This document shows, piece by piece, positions 41,160 through 54,059 of a DNA stretch of 64,000 nucleotides. Origin of the DNA: Flaccisagitta enflata (Eukaryota; Chaetognatha; Sagittoidea; Aphragmophora); assembly GCA_965153355.1 (NCBI GenBank), contig OZ231126.1, positions 59,024,001 to 59,088,000 on the forward strand, written 5' to 3'. Below the pieces are notes generated by a model. That model had not been told where the DNA came from. It saw only the letters and a list, made by a program, of their open reading frames with translations, and searched no databases. Made by a program: the position numbers and the translations under genes. Position 1 is the stretch's first letter, and every line of letters starts with the position of its first letter.

Positions 41160-41765
41160 GTTGTTTCCAATGTGTACCACACAGCCCAGATTTTTCCAAT
41201 GTTTGCTACACATGCACAATCCAGATTTCTTCAATGTGTTTCACACAGCCCAGTTTCCTTTGATGTGTGTCACACAACCAGATTGAACTGATGTGTGTCA
41301 CAGAACCCAGTTTTCTCAGATGTGTGTCACACAGTCTAAATTTCTCTAATATGTGTCACATAACCCAGTTTCCTCCAATGTGTGTCACACAACCTAGTTT
41401 TCTTTGGTATGCGTTGCAAAACCCTCATCCAAACAACCCAGTTTTCTAAAATGTCTATCACACAACCCAGTTTTCTAAAATGTGTGTCACACAGCCCAGT
41501 TTTCTCCAATGCGTGTCACACAGCCCAGATTCCTCCAATGTGTGTCACACAACCCAGTTTTCTCCATTGTGTGTCATACAGCCCAAAATTCTCACTCAAC
41601 CCAGTTTTCTCTGTTGTGTGTCACAATCAAGATTTCTCCAATATGTTCCGTACAATCCAGTTTACTCCATGATATTTCACTCTACCCAGTTTTCTCCAGT
41701 ATGTGTCACACTACTCAGATTTCTCCAATATGTGACACACAATCCGGATTTCTCTGATATTCACT
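41160..41765. repeat. about 28-30-bp tandem array 3' of the channel gene
   Basis: About 20 units of the type CCCAGTTTTCTCCAATGTGT followed by GTCACACAAC. A second block is at 43294-43580, beyond foldback K; reverse-complement units occur at 55175-55285. Confidence 0.88.
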
Positions 41766-42673
41766 AACATTCACTAATATTCACTAATATTCTAACATTT
41801 TAATGTTCTGATATTAACATGAAAGTTAAGTGTTCATCATAAGTCTCAGTGAGTGAGTGGGACAATTGGCTTCTCCTCATTGATTCTGGACTTCTGGTGG
41901 TCTATTAGTTTTAATGTTAATTCCAACATAATTCGGTATTTATCTTAGGCTTAATATATCCAGTGGAGGCACCTTTTGGTGGGCTCGCCTGCACCTGAGT
42001 ATTTGAGTTAAAGAGCCGAAACTCACACAAGGGTGCAGGTCTCCAACTGATGACCAGAAATTGGATATATTTTAATACCTTAAAGATGATAAAACATTTT
42101 TTTTTAAATATGATATAGTACTTTTTACCCCTTCATGGTGACCTATCATCCCATGATATATCTTCTTTGAAGATGAATTCCCATACCTCCACTCATTAAG
42201 ATTTCCCTTTGACACAACTTAGTAAAGATTGTCCATATTCCCACCCCCACAATTTAATTGAGAGGAGGGTCGAGGGGTTCCAACTAGTGAGATGGGCCCC
42301 CATAGCTCCTTCCTAACAATTTGATTTAACTTATGCTGAATTCACTATCCCTGTCAATGACATTAGTCAGCGCTAAACTTTGTCCCTTGATCTGATAGTG
42401 TAATTGAAAATTAATTTTGTTTAATAATTATAAAGGAGACTTATTTTCTGCATAAGAATTACTTATCCAAAAGTTTTTATTTCATTAACTATTAAAATTG
42501 GATCGTACCTAAAATTGGATTAGTGAGTATATGAGTGGAAGCATATACTATACAGAAATAAGTAACTTTTGAATTTTTTGTTTTCTTTAAATTGTTCAGT
42601 TGATTTTTAAAAAACATTTTCTCAAAGTTTTTTTGTAAGATACTTTTCGTTGCACATTTCATAATCCAATGTG
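41766..42673. other. AT-rich DNA between the 30-bp array blocks
   Basis: No gene seen. Contains inverted TAATATATCC and GGATATATTTTA around 41950-42070. Confidence 0.4.
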
Positions 42674-42675
42674 TA

Positions 42676-43291
42676 CAGTACCTTCCGAGCAAACCCGGCT
42701 AAAACTGGAGGTTTAATTTTTGTTATTTTAATTTTATTTCCCAAACTTCATTTTTTGTATCTAACTTAATTAAAAGATAATTAATTCCTTGAATATATTT
42801 TACTGTAAAAAAAAAACTCGTGAAATCAAAGTGCATGAAGACATCAATTTGGAGTGTTCTAACCCAGACCATTGGATTCGGCAGAAAATTTTACTTTTCA
42901 TAGACAACAAGTACAGCTCAATCAGACAGTTATTTCAGATTTTATGGCTATTTAAAGTTTTAAAGGACAATTGTCCTAAATCATTTTAAGACAATTGTCC
43001 TTAAAAACTTGAAATAGCTATAAAACCCGTAAAAATTATCTGATTGAGCTTTTCTTATTGTCTTGGATAGGTAAAATTTTCTGCAAAATCTAATAGTTTG
43101 AGTTAAAATACTTCAAAATGATGTGTTCATAGACTTTGATTTCAGGAGTTATCTTTTTTAACAACCAAATATGTTCAAGGAATTAAGTATCCTTTAAGTA
43201 GGTTAGATACAAAAAACAAAGATATGGAAATAAGATTAAGGTTACAAAAATTAATCCTCCAGTTTTAGTCGGGTTTGCTCGGAAGGTACTG
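42676..43291. mobile_element. foldback element K, TA-flanked
   Basis: CAGTACCTTCCGAGCAAACC and its complement as ends; palindromic throughout. Inserted into the GTGTGTCACACAAC tandem array. Confidence 0.85.
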
Positions 43292-43293
43292 TA

Positions 43294-43580
43294 TCACACA
43301 ACCTTTTTTTCTCCGCTGTTTGTCACACAACCTGGTTTTATCCACTGTGAGTCATATAGCTAAGTTTTCACTTATGTATTATACAGCCCAGTTTTCTCCA
43401 ATGTGTCTCATACAAACCACTGAATCACCCTCTGTGTCACTCTCTGTGTCAACTAGCTTTCCCCAATGTACATTACACTACTCAGTTTGCTCTAATATGT
43501 GCTACATAACCCAGATTTCACCTACGTTTGTCACACAACCAGTTATCCAAGTTTGCTCCAATCCAGTTATCTTCGATATG
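43294..43580. repeat. second block of the 30-bp array
   Basis: Diverged units of the same GTTTTCTCCAATGTGT type, separated from the first block by AT-rich DNA and element K. Confidence 0.8.
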
Positions 43581-44274
43581 ACAAGTTGAACAATATCCCT
43601 CACTATACCCAAACTGAAACATATGGAAGAGGGCCTTGTGAGGCCTCACTGACTAGTTACTACGTGTATTATTCCTACTTTTCCATTTTGCAAAAATAGA
43701 AACGGGCAAATGATTGACACCTGTGTAACAAAAATTCACGAAATCACCCGAGGGCAATATTGTTAAGAAACCATACCCTTGTTGTTGTTTTATGTGTGAA
43801 AAAAACATTGCTTTCTTTAATGTGTTTCAAACAACCTGGACGCTGTGAGAGGTGTGTGGTGTTTTCTTTAATGTGACCATGTCAGAGGTGTGTATGTGAG
43901 TGCCGCGGTGAAAGAGACTGCAGTTTTGTGGGCGGTGGGTTTGCAGGCTGTAGCTATATGGGCTGTGGTTTGAAGTTTTGCTGTTACGTAGGCTGTGGTT
44001 ATAACGTATAAGGGTCGCCTACAGGCAATTGTGGAACCCGCCTACAGGCGATAGTGAGGCCACCCACAGTTGGCCAATTTTTATGACAGAGATTATCCAA
44101 TTGTAGATATTAGATACATGATAATTTTTTGTCTTCTAGCTCCGGACAGTCGGATGTCAAGGGACCAACTACCATCTTGGCCATAAATATAAGCACAGTA
44201 GGTACATAAGTTGAATTATTGACTAGAAATGAGTATCAAATATATCAGACTGCATTTAATATTCAGTATGACTA

Positions 44275-44990
44275 CACTCTTTTTTTTTATAAGCACCTCG
44301 TTTATAAGCACGCCCAGCCTCAGATATTGGGAAAATTTAAGCACATTGCTAAGCACGCTCCAGGCTGAGATTTCCGATTTGAAAAAAATTTTTTTGTGAA
44401 TTTATAAAAGTATGCCAATTTTTAGACATTTTTGCTTGGAATTTCACAAAAACCAATGGAAACTTTGATAGAAATTGAAATAATTAATAATTTCAATATG
44501 TCAGTACATTCAGATCATTGATATTGATTGAAATAATTGAACTTCTAACAATATCTAAGAATATTATTGCTTAGATACTACGTATTGTTAAAAAGAATTT
44601 ATTACTGTAAAAAGGACCATCTAAAAAGAATAATATATTATGATACTCAATAACCCTAAAAATCTAAAAAGTTTGTAATAGATCAAGATACTAATCTCAT
44701 CTCATGGTTTATATGAAAATAGGATAACATCAGTGAGAGATACTGTATATTTTTCTATTCAAAATACAATCATTATTATATTCTATACTATATTTTATTT
44801 TATACCAAAGAATACTCTATGCTTAACTGTTTTCTATACCTGTGTATTTTGTTCTATATTGAATAGGATAATTACTTACTAATAAATGTTAAGCACGCAT
44901 TTAAGCACATTTCAGCCTCGAAAATGAGATTTTGCTAAGCACGCTCAGCCTCAGCCAAAAAAGGGGCGTGCTTATAAAAAAAAAAGAGTG
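44275..44990. mobile_element. inverted-repeat element L, TA-flanked
   Basis: CACTCTTTTTTTTTTATAAG and its complement as ends, with AAGCACGC-CAGCCTCAG motifs inside each. AT-rich interior without an open frame. Confidence 0.8.
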
Positions 44991-45468
44991 TATGTTAGGC
45001 TTCCACCACCACCTGCATTCACTTTGGCATTGACTCGTAGAGAGACTGGAGGTATTCTTGAGTGATGTTGTTTCAAACCATTTTTGCGATTCATTTCAGC
45101 TCTGCTTTGCATGTTGTTTTCCTCTGTTTCTGCAGGTTTTTTGTTTGAATCTTTAAGTTCTCCAAATTGATGTGGGCTAACCCTAGATGAGCTTAACTTG
45201 TCGATCTTACAGTATGTTTGGCGCAGTGTGGCAGTGCACCATTTTCCATAAACTAAGAAAAATTTGTCAATCCATATCTGCAAAAGGCAAATGTTTTATT
45301 CATTTAGCTCTCATTTCTAAACGAATAAAGATACAGGAACCAGCTTGGTCTCATTTGATAGATTTTTTGAAGATGCAAATTCTGAGAAAAAAAATCATCT
45401 CTGTGTGATTATAATTGAGCGAGTTATGGCTGTGCTTACATCTATGGCCAAGATGGTATTTCCATCGA

Positions 45469-45666
45469 TTAAAGGCGGATTTCGTTTTTTCCATACAATA
45501 AATCAAAAGAAATGACTATAATGGACTTAGATATTGTGTTTGTGACAGCGACAGGCGGATTTCCGTTTCTTTTAGATCTGGTATAGCGGGGTGTATCCAT
45601 ATCTAGTCCCTTTAGATTCATTTTCAGGGAGTCAACCGTATATTTCGTTGGTCCACTGCATTTCAT
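45469..45666 (-). CDS. short open frame, unknown
   Basis: 65-codon ATG-to-stop frame with balanced composition (MKCSGPTKYTVDSLKMNLKG at its start) in DNA without obvious repeats. No family recognised and no clear splice partners. Confidence 0.2.
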   Translation of the reverse strand: MKCSGPTKYTVDSLKMNLKGLDMDTPRYTRSKRNGNPPVAVTNTISKSIIVISFDLLYGKNEIRL

Positions 45667-46480
45667 TGATGCGATATCTTTTTTTTACCTTAACTTATTT
45701 TGACTATTGCAATTTTCGAGATCAATTTGAGGATTTGGCCGGGTGGCCAGTTGGTTTGCGTATCAGACCAACTGAGCAGGCGTCAGATTATGGCGCACGT
45801 AAAAATATAACGGACCAATGAGTAGATGAATAGACCGGCATATTGAGACAACGTGCACGGCATTGAAAACGAAAATAAATTTCCCACTTATATCTTAATA
45901 CCTTGGCTTGGATGTTATTTTCGTCTTACACATGCAGACATGAATATTAAATAGTGTTTACTTTGTTCGTCTCACCAAACAATATTCATTGGAGCCAACA
46001 AAAAACAATTTCGAATATTGGAAGTTTTTAAAGGTGGATATTATCAGAATATGAGATGAAATAGGGTTCGACACATGATATGAAGTTTCCTGAATTGATT
46101 GAAATTACAGTGGACTACCGCCTTTTCGTCACCTGATTTAACGGCATTTCGGATTTAATATCCAAGTTTCCTTGGTCCTAAATTTTTGCAGGCTTTTGTA
46201 ATGCTAATTTTACCTGATTTAACAGCACCTGATATAACAGCCAAACCTGATTTAAAGTCACTATTTTCAGGTCTCTTGGAATTTTTTTCCCAGATTTAGT
46301 GACATTGACATTTCATTTATGTGATTTTCTTATTTTGAATTTTTATTGAAGCTTTGATATACCATTTTTATATATCAAACTTAAGACTTTAAACACAGAA
46401 GTGAACAAAATAACAGCTTAAGAATGAAAAAAACTGTGAACAAAAAGATGAAGTTATCATTAGTAGATTGACTTTTTATT

Positions 46481-46667
46481 GAAACAAGGCCGGATACACG
46501 GCTACCCCAGTCACGTGCAGGTGGGCAGGGGTTGTATCTGAGGTCACTTGATCACTTGGGCAGGAGCAGTGAGGCTATAGACCGCAAAAAAAGAAAAAAA
46601 GTAACGAGTGACGGATAGACTGATGGACGGACCGACGGACCAACCGACAAAGCACGCAACTAAAAAT
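46481..46667 (+). mobile_element. family B element nested in a pogo-like element
   Basis: AACAAGGCCGGATACACGGC start, GTCACGTGCAGGTGGGCAGG, GACC run, right end GCACGCAACTAAAAA. Confidence 0.75.
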
Positions 46668-46778
46668 TCGAATCAAATCATTTATTTTTTTAATGATATT
46701 TTTTATTTCACAAATTACTTATGGTATCCTATACTTCTTCTTTTACATACCATTGTTTTTACAAGGCTGATTGTTTTG

Positions 46779-46792
46779 TTTGTCTGTCTCTT

Positions 46793-46836
<44 letters not shown>

Positions 46837-46872
46837 GTCTGTCTGTCTGTTTATCTGTCTGTCTGTCTGTTT
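46779..46872. repeat. (CTGT)n microsatellite
   Basis: About 20 CTGT units nested in pogo-like element M. Confidence 0.93.
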
Positions 46873-47120
46873 TTCTATTTGTCTTTAGCTCTGACTGTTT
46901 CTATGTTTGTTGACCATTTGCATAAATGCTTGAAAACTATAATAATCAATTAGAAACTGATGCTAGTCTTAATTGCTCATGAAGCAGTTTTAAGGAATAG
47001 GAGAGAATTAGAAATTCGATTTAACAACAATCAGAATCAACGACCAAAAATCCCTAGTCCCTTCAGGGTCGTTAAATCAGGTTCCCACTGTATGTTGTTC
47101 TCAGGCTAATTCCCTTGAAA

Positions 47121-47960
47121 AAGTGCGTGAAAGAAGATAAAATCCACGGCAAAATATTGTATAAAAGCATTCATAACATGGTGAAACGTTTGACTAGTTT
47201 CGCTGTTAAGCTCGTCAGAAACGTGTCTAGGCAAAATAAAAGAGAAAAACCATTAGAATTATGAAATTAAATGGTAATGAATCGAAATAGACATTCATCT
47301 AGTCCAAAAAAGTCGACAAAGGACTAAAAAGTAGAATGATATCACACATTTTTTTGGTCAATTTTCAAAGAGATATCCAAGTGAGATTGAGTCGAAATGG
47401 ATGCCAAAAATCATGTGGTTTGGAAGAGGATCACCCAAATACAATAAAGAATTGATAGATGTCGCTTATTTCCAGAGAAAAAGCTGCAAAAATGAGCAAT
47501 CAAACAAAAAACTACATATGCAAAAAAGCACTAGAGTTTTTGCACATTTAATTTAGGTTTATAGCGTTGGATGAACAATGTCTCATAAGACAAGATAGTT
47601 TGACTGTCTCTTGAACTATCTTGAATTTTTATTGTATTTGGGTGATCCTCTTCCAAACCACATGATTTTTGGCATCCATTTCGACTCAATCTCACTTGGG
47701 TATCTCTTTGAAAATTGACAAAAAAAGTGTGTAATATGATTCTACTTTTTAATCATTTTAGTCGACTTTTTTGGACTAGATGAATGTCTATTTTGATTCA
47801 TTACCATTTAATTTCATAATTCTAATGGTTTTTCTCTTTTATTTTGCCTAGACACGTTTCTGACGAGCTTAACAGCGAAACTAGTCAAACGTTTCACCAT
47901 GTTATGAATGCTTTTATACAATATTTTGCCGTGGATTTTATCTTCTTTCATTACACTCTC
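47121..47960. mobile_element. foldback element N
   Basis: GAAGATAAAATCCACGGCAA and its complement form the outer arms; palindromic over about 820 bp centred near 47555. Ends approximate. Confidence 0.75.
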
Positions 47961-48058
47961 ACGCATCATTGAAAATCTGACTCATTTTTTCGAAAAGTGC
48001 GTGATGCACGAAAGATATCGGGGTGACTTTTACACGTTATAAATAGTAACCCTTTGTT

Positions 48059-48225
48059 TTTTAGTCGCATGCACGCAACTCTAAAACTTGCTATGTCTGT
48101 TCGCTCTTTCAGAATTTACGGGTGGTTTATGCACTGCTGCTCCTGCCCAAATGCTCGATTCGTCTTTTCTTAATTGCCCCTGCCCACCCGCGCGCGATTT
48201 TGGTAGCTGTGTCTCAAACAAAAAC
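48059..48225 (-). mobile_element. family B element, decayed
   Basis: TTTTTAGTCGCATGCACGCAAC hairpin end, CTGCCC boxes, CCCGCGCGCGATTTTGGTAGC, then GTGTCTCAAAC. Confidence 0.6.
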
Positions 48226-48667
48226 CTTAACAATATGGATCGATTCCATGATATTTTTGTAGTTTACTGATTAATAGCTTGCAACAACAATTCTTGCTAG
48301 GTCATAGAAAAGTTCTTTCAAGTGTGCAACAAAATATATTAGAGACAGAGAAATATGGTTAAAATCACAAGGCTCACAAGGCTCACAAGGCTCACAAGGC
48401 CTTCTTCCGTATTATTCAGTTTGGGTATAGTAAGGGATATTGTTCCACTTGTCATACCGATGATCCATGGAAAAAATAGAGCCTGTAAATTGTGGCTGCC
48501 CCCACTCCCTTTTCCATTATAAAACAAAGTAAACCGTAGTTCCAAAATCCTTCCTGCACATTTTGTATGGGATACGAGGGGGGTGGCGACCACAAGTTAT
48601 AGAGATCCCATACGGTAGATCTTGTCTAGACTTGAGATAACGGGGGGATAGCGGGGTATTTCTGCTA

Positions 48668-49230
48668 CAGTAGATCTCGTCTAGACTTTAGATGACAGGG
48701 GCAAGTATTGTAGGAAAACAAATGAAGCCAGGGGAGTGATATTTCAAATATAAACTAGTAACGGGATGGTTTATTGCCCATGATAGCTGGTTGCCATGGA
48801 AACACATTTTCATGTATTCTCACTAAAGTATCAATATTTTGAGAGATTTTTTTAGGGAACTTTGCTTAAAATAAAATTTGCTACAACTTTCCCACAGTAT
48901 GTTCTGTAAGAATGTCGCTCGTTTAGCGGTTGCTAGGGGTTGTCACACATGGATACGCTCCCTAGCAACGGCCAAACGAGCGACATTCTTACAGAACATA
49001 CTGTGGGAAAGTTGTAGCAAATTTTATTTTAAGCAATGTTCCCTAAAAAAATCTCTCAAAATATTGATACTTTAGCGAGAATACATGGAAATGTGTTTCC
49101 ATGGCAACCAGCTATCATGGGGAATTAATCATCCTTTGATTAGTCTATGATCCAAATATCGCTCCCTTACCTTCATTCGTCTTTCCAAAATGCTTGCCCC
49201 CGTTATCTCAAGTCTAGACGAGATCTACTG
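48668..49230. mobile_element. foldback element C3, TA-flanked
   Basis: CAGTAGATCTCGTCTAGACT to its complement, with the GTTGCTAGG centre. An extra copy of the left end is at 48611-48645. Confidence 0.85.
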
Positions 49231-49239
49231 TATATTATC

Positions 49240-49617
49240 AATATTTATAAATATTTTAAAGAAAACATTATTCAAAATTAAATTTTCTACAACTTCTCCA
49301 GAATATAATCCATAAAATATCTTTTGTTTAGTCGTTGGAGAATTATAGCGCTGTCATGGCTAAACTAGCAATATTCTTAAAAAACATATGGTGGAAAAGT
49401 TGCACTAAATTTGAATTTAAGCAATGTTCTCTCAAAATCTTCATTAAAATATCAATGTTGTAATGGGAATAGATAGAAATGTGTTTCCATGGCAACCAAC
49501 ACCCATCATCAATAAAGCATCCTGATATTACTCTATATTCCAAATAAAAGTTCGTTATATTTTTTAACCTCCTTATACGGATTCCCCTGTATTTCCAAGT
49601 CTAGACGAAATCTACTG
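49240..49617. mobile_element. foldback element C4, left end lost
   Basis: Interior and right end (TCTAGACGAAATCTACTG then TA) match C1-C3; the left terminus is missing, next to C3. Confidence 0.65.
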
Positions 49618-49619
49618 TA

Positions 49620-50060
49620 CCTAGATTATCCAGATGTATGATTTTGAGCCATATACCTTTGGATAGAAATCTTTTCTATGACTTAGTATGAATTGTTGGT
49701 AGGCTACTGATTATTTGAAGTTTTCTGATAAGATAAATAAGTAAAGATAGGATTCATGTTGTGTATTTGTTTTATCTCATGTCTATTCATTTTTCATATT
49801 GTATCATGTATTCAAACTGATATCCGCTGCATCCTTAAAACGTTCATTAACTCGATGGTGATGTATAAACATTACACTAGCTAGCCTAATTTTGGATCCT
49901 TAAGTTTGAGCAGAAAATGATAACAAACATCAATCGCACTCGTTACCCAGCTATGGTCTCAGTTTCAGTGCAATAGTTATATAATTAGAATTGAAACCAA
50001 CCAACCAATGAACCATCAAACAGTCAGTTTAAGGTATTCAAACCTTAGGTTTAGTCGCGC
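49620..50060. other. unique AT-rich DNA
   Basis: No coding frame, repeat family or inverted repeat recognised. Confidence 0.5.
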
Positions 50061-50079
50061 GCAAATTACGGTTTAATAG

Positions 50080-50250
50080 CAGCCCAAAGGCAATAAGTGG
50101 TCAGCTGTACCTGAACTGCTTTCGTAGTGTGTGATTTAGGTTGAGGGGGAGCAGGGCAGCAGCTTGAAAGGGGACGAAGTATTGTAGAACACAGGGTGAA
50201 TCTGTCCGTCTGTCCATCTGACCGTCCGTCCGTTCCTCCCCTAACCTCCA
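50080..50250. mobile_element. family A left end
   Basis: Outer arm with GGTCAGCTGTACCTGAACTG and core GGGCAGCAGCTTGAAAGGGG, then a GTCCGTC run. The rest is deleted. Confidence 0.6.
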
Positions 50251-50929
50251 TCCCCTAACCCAATAGCATAAATGGAAAGAAGATTTTTTAAAGACTAAGA
50301 CAAAAATCTTGTTGTCTGCATAAACAGTCTATGGACAAAACGGTGATAGGCGTACAGCAGGACCCCGCCTCATCGGTCCCATTGGGACTGAAGATTTTTC
50401 ACCTTTATCTCAGGATAACCTTTAAAAAGACTCTTTATGGGCAGCGGCTCAAAAATTTGGATCGTAGTAACATGGATAGTTTTGGATACTTTATTTTGGA
50501 CAAGAACTTTCTTACCCACCTATTGATCAGTCTATTGGAGGGTCGGGTGTCCATTTCCAAGGTCCCAAGCCAAGCGTTTGTTTGCAGCTTTTATTCTTTT
50601 TTGTTTTCATGAATGCCCCTGCCCAACCACATGTCAGCTCAAAAATTCCTTTCATCGATTGTGTCGTAAATGGTCACGCCAGTATCGGGCATTGTACACT
50701 ACTACCTTCATAATCTCACGCCATTACCAATCCATCCTCGCCATCTCACACCATAACAAACCCATCCTCACACCCTCTCACACCTCTGTGTTCCCTTGTC
50801 AAAACATTCTTTTTGTACTTCCGGCCTTAAAGCCACATGAAAAATCAGGGGAAAAAATTTATCCCGACGGAAAAGGAAAAAACCTTAAGGATATGAAAGT
50901 TGAAAGGAAGAGGGGGAGGAAGCAGACGG

Positions 50930-51025
50930 AGAAGAAGAAGAAGGAGAAGAAGAGAAGGAGAAGGAGAAGGAGAAGGAGAAGAAGAAGAAGAAGATGAAGA
51001 AGAAGAAGAAGATGAAGAAGAGGGT
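50930..51025. repeat. (GAAGAA)/(GGAGAA) purine tract
   Basis: Purine-only tract with GATGAA interruptions at the 3' end. Confidence 0.9.
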
Positions 51026-51044
51026 AATAGCCGCAAAATATTTA

Positions 51045-51115
51045 GATGGTCAGTGGTACCTGGTGCCCCTGAGTTAGCATTTGTGTGGATGAGATGGTAA
51101 GAGGGGCAATTGCTC
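51045..51115. mobile_element. family A outer-arm fragment
   Basis: GGTCAGTGGTACCTGGTGCC followed by AGAGGGGCAATTG, next to a (GAAGGA)n run. Confidence 0.4.
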
Positions 51116-51648
51116 TGGAGGTGCAGATGACATGTGATTCCACACAGCGCTGATCTTGGAGTTCAATTGGTTGAAAATAGAACAAGAAGGAAAATTACTT
51201 AGAAAATTAATTAGAGGGCTGATAGGGCAGACTCAGCTGATTTTTGAAAAACAAGCCAAACACATGTAAAAGGTTGCGGACAGTTGGGCAGGGGCAGTAG
51301 TGCAGTACTACAAAAACTACAGTAGAACAATATTTTACACTTTCATACCTGCTGTGTGTTTATTCAATGGTTCTGAGCTAGTAGTTAGCTGATTTTAGGG
51401 TTCAAAGTCAGATACCGGGTCATCAGCCTGAGATTTAACACTAATTGTCTCTGAAAGAGCATAGTTTGTCATTTTTTGTATCAAAATTTTAAAAAAACGG
51501 TCCAGTAGTTTAAATTTCACAATTCTTTGAAGTAAAAACTAATCTTCTCTCGATGACAGAATTTTCAACAAAAATCGTGTTAGAGAGCATTTTCAATTTT
51601 TTTCTTTTTTGAACAGCTTGAGCTGGGAATAAGTTAATGGACTAGATA

Positions 51649-51836
51649 GAAACAAGGCCGGATACACGGCTACCGAAGTCGCGTGTGGGTGAGCAGGGGC
51701 CATATTTGAGGTCACCAGACCATTTGGACAGGAGCAGTGAGATCAAAGAAATAAAAACATAAAAAAAAATAGTGTGACCGACCAACCGACCAACCAACGG
51801 ACAAAGCAGGTTGTAGAGTCGCGTACACGTGACTTA
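51649..51836 (+). mobile_element. family B element, GTCGCGTGT type
   Basis: AACAAGGCCGGATACACGGC, GTCGCGTGTGGGTGAGCAGG, GACC/CAAC run, and hairpin GTCGCGTACACGTGAC. The copy-specific final T of the left motif is mirrored at the right. Confidence 0.78.
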
Positions 51837-51938
51837 AATATATTTGATGCAGTTTAATTAATTTGTCAAATCATCTTTAATTAAAGACTAATCTTAAGAC
51901 CTGTGTCTCTGGCTCAAAATATTGCAAAATGAGAGAAT

Positions 51939-52450
51939 TGGGTGCTTCACATAGCAAAAGTTGGGCGTATCCCTTCACCTTACTTGGGTAATGTGGAGAA
52001 GAAATAATCATAAAGATGACCATTTTTCTTTTATCAAAATTCCTTCATCTTCCTAAAGTTTTCACAGATTTCCCTGGATTCAGTAAAATCCTGTGTAGTT
52101 TTATTACAAAAAAGGACAATTATTTGTTTTAGAAAATCATGATATTTGTAAAAATAAACTAAGATATAAGAATATAAGCTATGGAAGAGCTCATGAAAAG
52201 GCAGATTAACAATTCTATGAAGAGTAAAAATTTATAATAGTTAATTCAAAGAATGTCAGCATATTGTTTTATCTCACTGCATTATGCAAATTAGGTCCTC
52301 AAAAATAATTTTCCAAAAAACGGAAGATCAATAATTTTTGACAAAAAAAAAATGGTAAGGGTCCTAAATTTTGCTACTCCACATCAGGTAATTTTACCTA
52401 ATGTGGAGTGGTGAAAAGAAGTAACAAACTTTTGCTATGTGAAGCACCCA
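51939..52450. mobile_element. inverted-repeat element O with 11-bp target duplication
   Basis: TGGGTGCTTCACATAGCAAA and its complement as ends; AATGAGAGAAT at 51928-51938 and 52451-52461. Length 512 bp, AT-rich, non-coding. The duplication length fits Mutator-like elements. Confidence 0.8.
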
Positions 52451-52904
52451 AATGAGAGAATAGGGAAAAACATTTTCACATAAAAAAGGAGAAGTGGCAG
52501 AAAGGAAGTTTTTTCTTAGAATACATGTAAAATCTAAACTACTTGGCCAATTTTGATGAAATTTTTATACAAAAAACGTCAATCTATACTCTTTAAGAGA
52601 CAATCGATGTGAAATCTGATGTTTCATCGTCAAAGATGTCCGATTTAGGGTAAACATGTGGATCTAATTTTTAATTTGATAAATTCTATTTTTTATATGT
52701 TAAAAAGTTAAGAGGCACTATGCCAATCAATCAATAAAAAAAACTTTTTTCTATTAAATGAATGTTAATGAATAGAATACGTGAAAATTAAATGAACTTC
52801 AGTGGGAAGGTAGACATGGGTGAATTTTGCTCGTAGGAAGCAAAATATTTTCTGCAGCTCTGCTGATATACATGGTTTCTCTTAGTAAAAGCTTAACATA
52901 ATTC

Positions 52905-53093
52905 GGCATCTCAGGCTGATGACGCGGTATCAGGGCGAGGATGGCAATTTACAGGGCCTGAATGGCTGATAAAATGCCTGAGTGGGCTAAGATCAGTCTG
53001 GGAGGGGGAGGCGGATGGAAGAGGGAAAATGGAAACAGTAAATTGTCCTGCGTGAAATCATAGATCATCTGCTCCTTCGGGGCCGCTGCTTAA
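52905..53093. mobile_element. family A right part, degenerate
   Basis: Short array GGCCTGAATGGCTGATAAAA, a G-run, then CTCCTTCGGGGCCGCTGC at the right. Confidence 0.5.
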
Positions 53094-53643
53094 AACGTAT
53101 TTTTTTTTCCATAAAGAAGTTTAGTCTCGATCTCTGTCAGGGTAGATAAGCAAAGGCATCAGCGGGAAGGAAGGAATAAGAGAGAGAAATTGAAAGTGAT
53201 CTTTGGAAAAAAAGGGAAAAATCCGGGCTTGAGAAAATTATTGAGAGAGGAAGTAAAAGTTAAAGAAGGGGATAAAATGGGTGGAAAGGGAAAAAAATTG
53301 AAATGCCGGTTTTAAGGGGCAAAGAAAACTGTCAAAAATGTAGTGTTTGTGCCTCGTTTGCCCTTAAATCGAAGACGAAACTAAAGTGTGATTGAGTTAA
53401 ATAATTCTGTGCTTTTCAGGGCATTTACGTCCAATACCGTGTTACCCAACGTCAAAAAAAAAAAAAAAAAAGAAAAAGGGGTTGTCCCTCTAGGCGTAGC
53501 CAAAAATTCAGTTCGTTAATATCAGAGATGGTGAATATTCAATCATTGATCATGTTAATTCCATATCCAATAATAGAGTGTCTATGAGAATTGGACAATC
53601 TACGCCAATGAATCTCCATCCTGGGTGTGGTTTATTTGCACGT

Positions 53644-53790
53644 TTTTAGGCGCGGACACGCGACTCTTCACCTTGCCGTGTTGGTCGGTAGGTCGGTAGG
53701 TCGGTCCGTCCGTCGGTCCGTCAGATTTTTGAATTCCGAGCGGTTTTTGCATTAATCTTCCTGCCCAACCGTCCGCGTGCATGCGTCTCT
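53644..53790 (-). mobile_element. family B element, GCGCGGAC type
   Basis: TTTTTAGGCGCGGACACGCGAC end, GGTC/GTCC run, CCGAGCGGTTTTTGC, CTGCCCAACCGTCCGCG; the outer left end is lost. Confidence 0.65.
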
Positions 53791-54059
53791 CTGTAAATGC
53801 TTTTCTAGGGCATGCATGCATTCTTTTTTGGAGAACCTTGGAAGGCTTTATCTGAGGACGTCAGGCGCGTGCATACAATTCTGTATATTCTGTAGCCCCA
53901 CTGCGCTGTGCTACTTCGTCTAGTCAGACAGAGAGAGAGAGAGAGAGAATGAGAATCGAAGCACCGGTGGTTACCGGTTTCGCCGGTTTTCGCCCACGCG
54001 CGTGTTGAAACACGTTTCAATACCGAAAGAATGCCGTTCGTCCCGGAAAAATTTTACAG

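Larger units (their letters stand above)
46108..47090. mobile_element. pogo-like inverted-repeat element M, TA-flanked
   Basis: Left CAGTGGACTACCGCC and right complement CAGTGGGAACCTGATTTAAC; TA on both sides. Several CTGATTTAACGGCA-like subterminal repeats. Nested: a family B copy and (CTGT)n. CAGT ends with TA flanks recall the pogo/Tigger group (inference). Confidence 0.65.

Noticed and set aside
41160-41765. Regularly spaced 30-bp repeats as a CRISPR array
   Set aside because: No distinct spacers; the whole unit repeats with drift, and the context is eukaryotic.
44972-45283. 103-codon minus-strand frame as a transposase remnant
   Set aside because: No catalytic DDE/D pattern or family signature could be identified.
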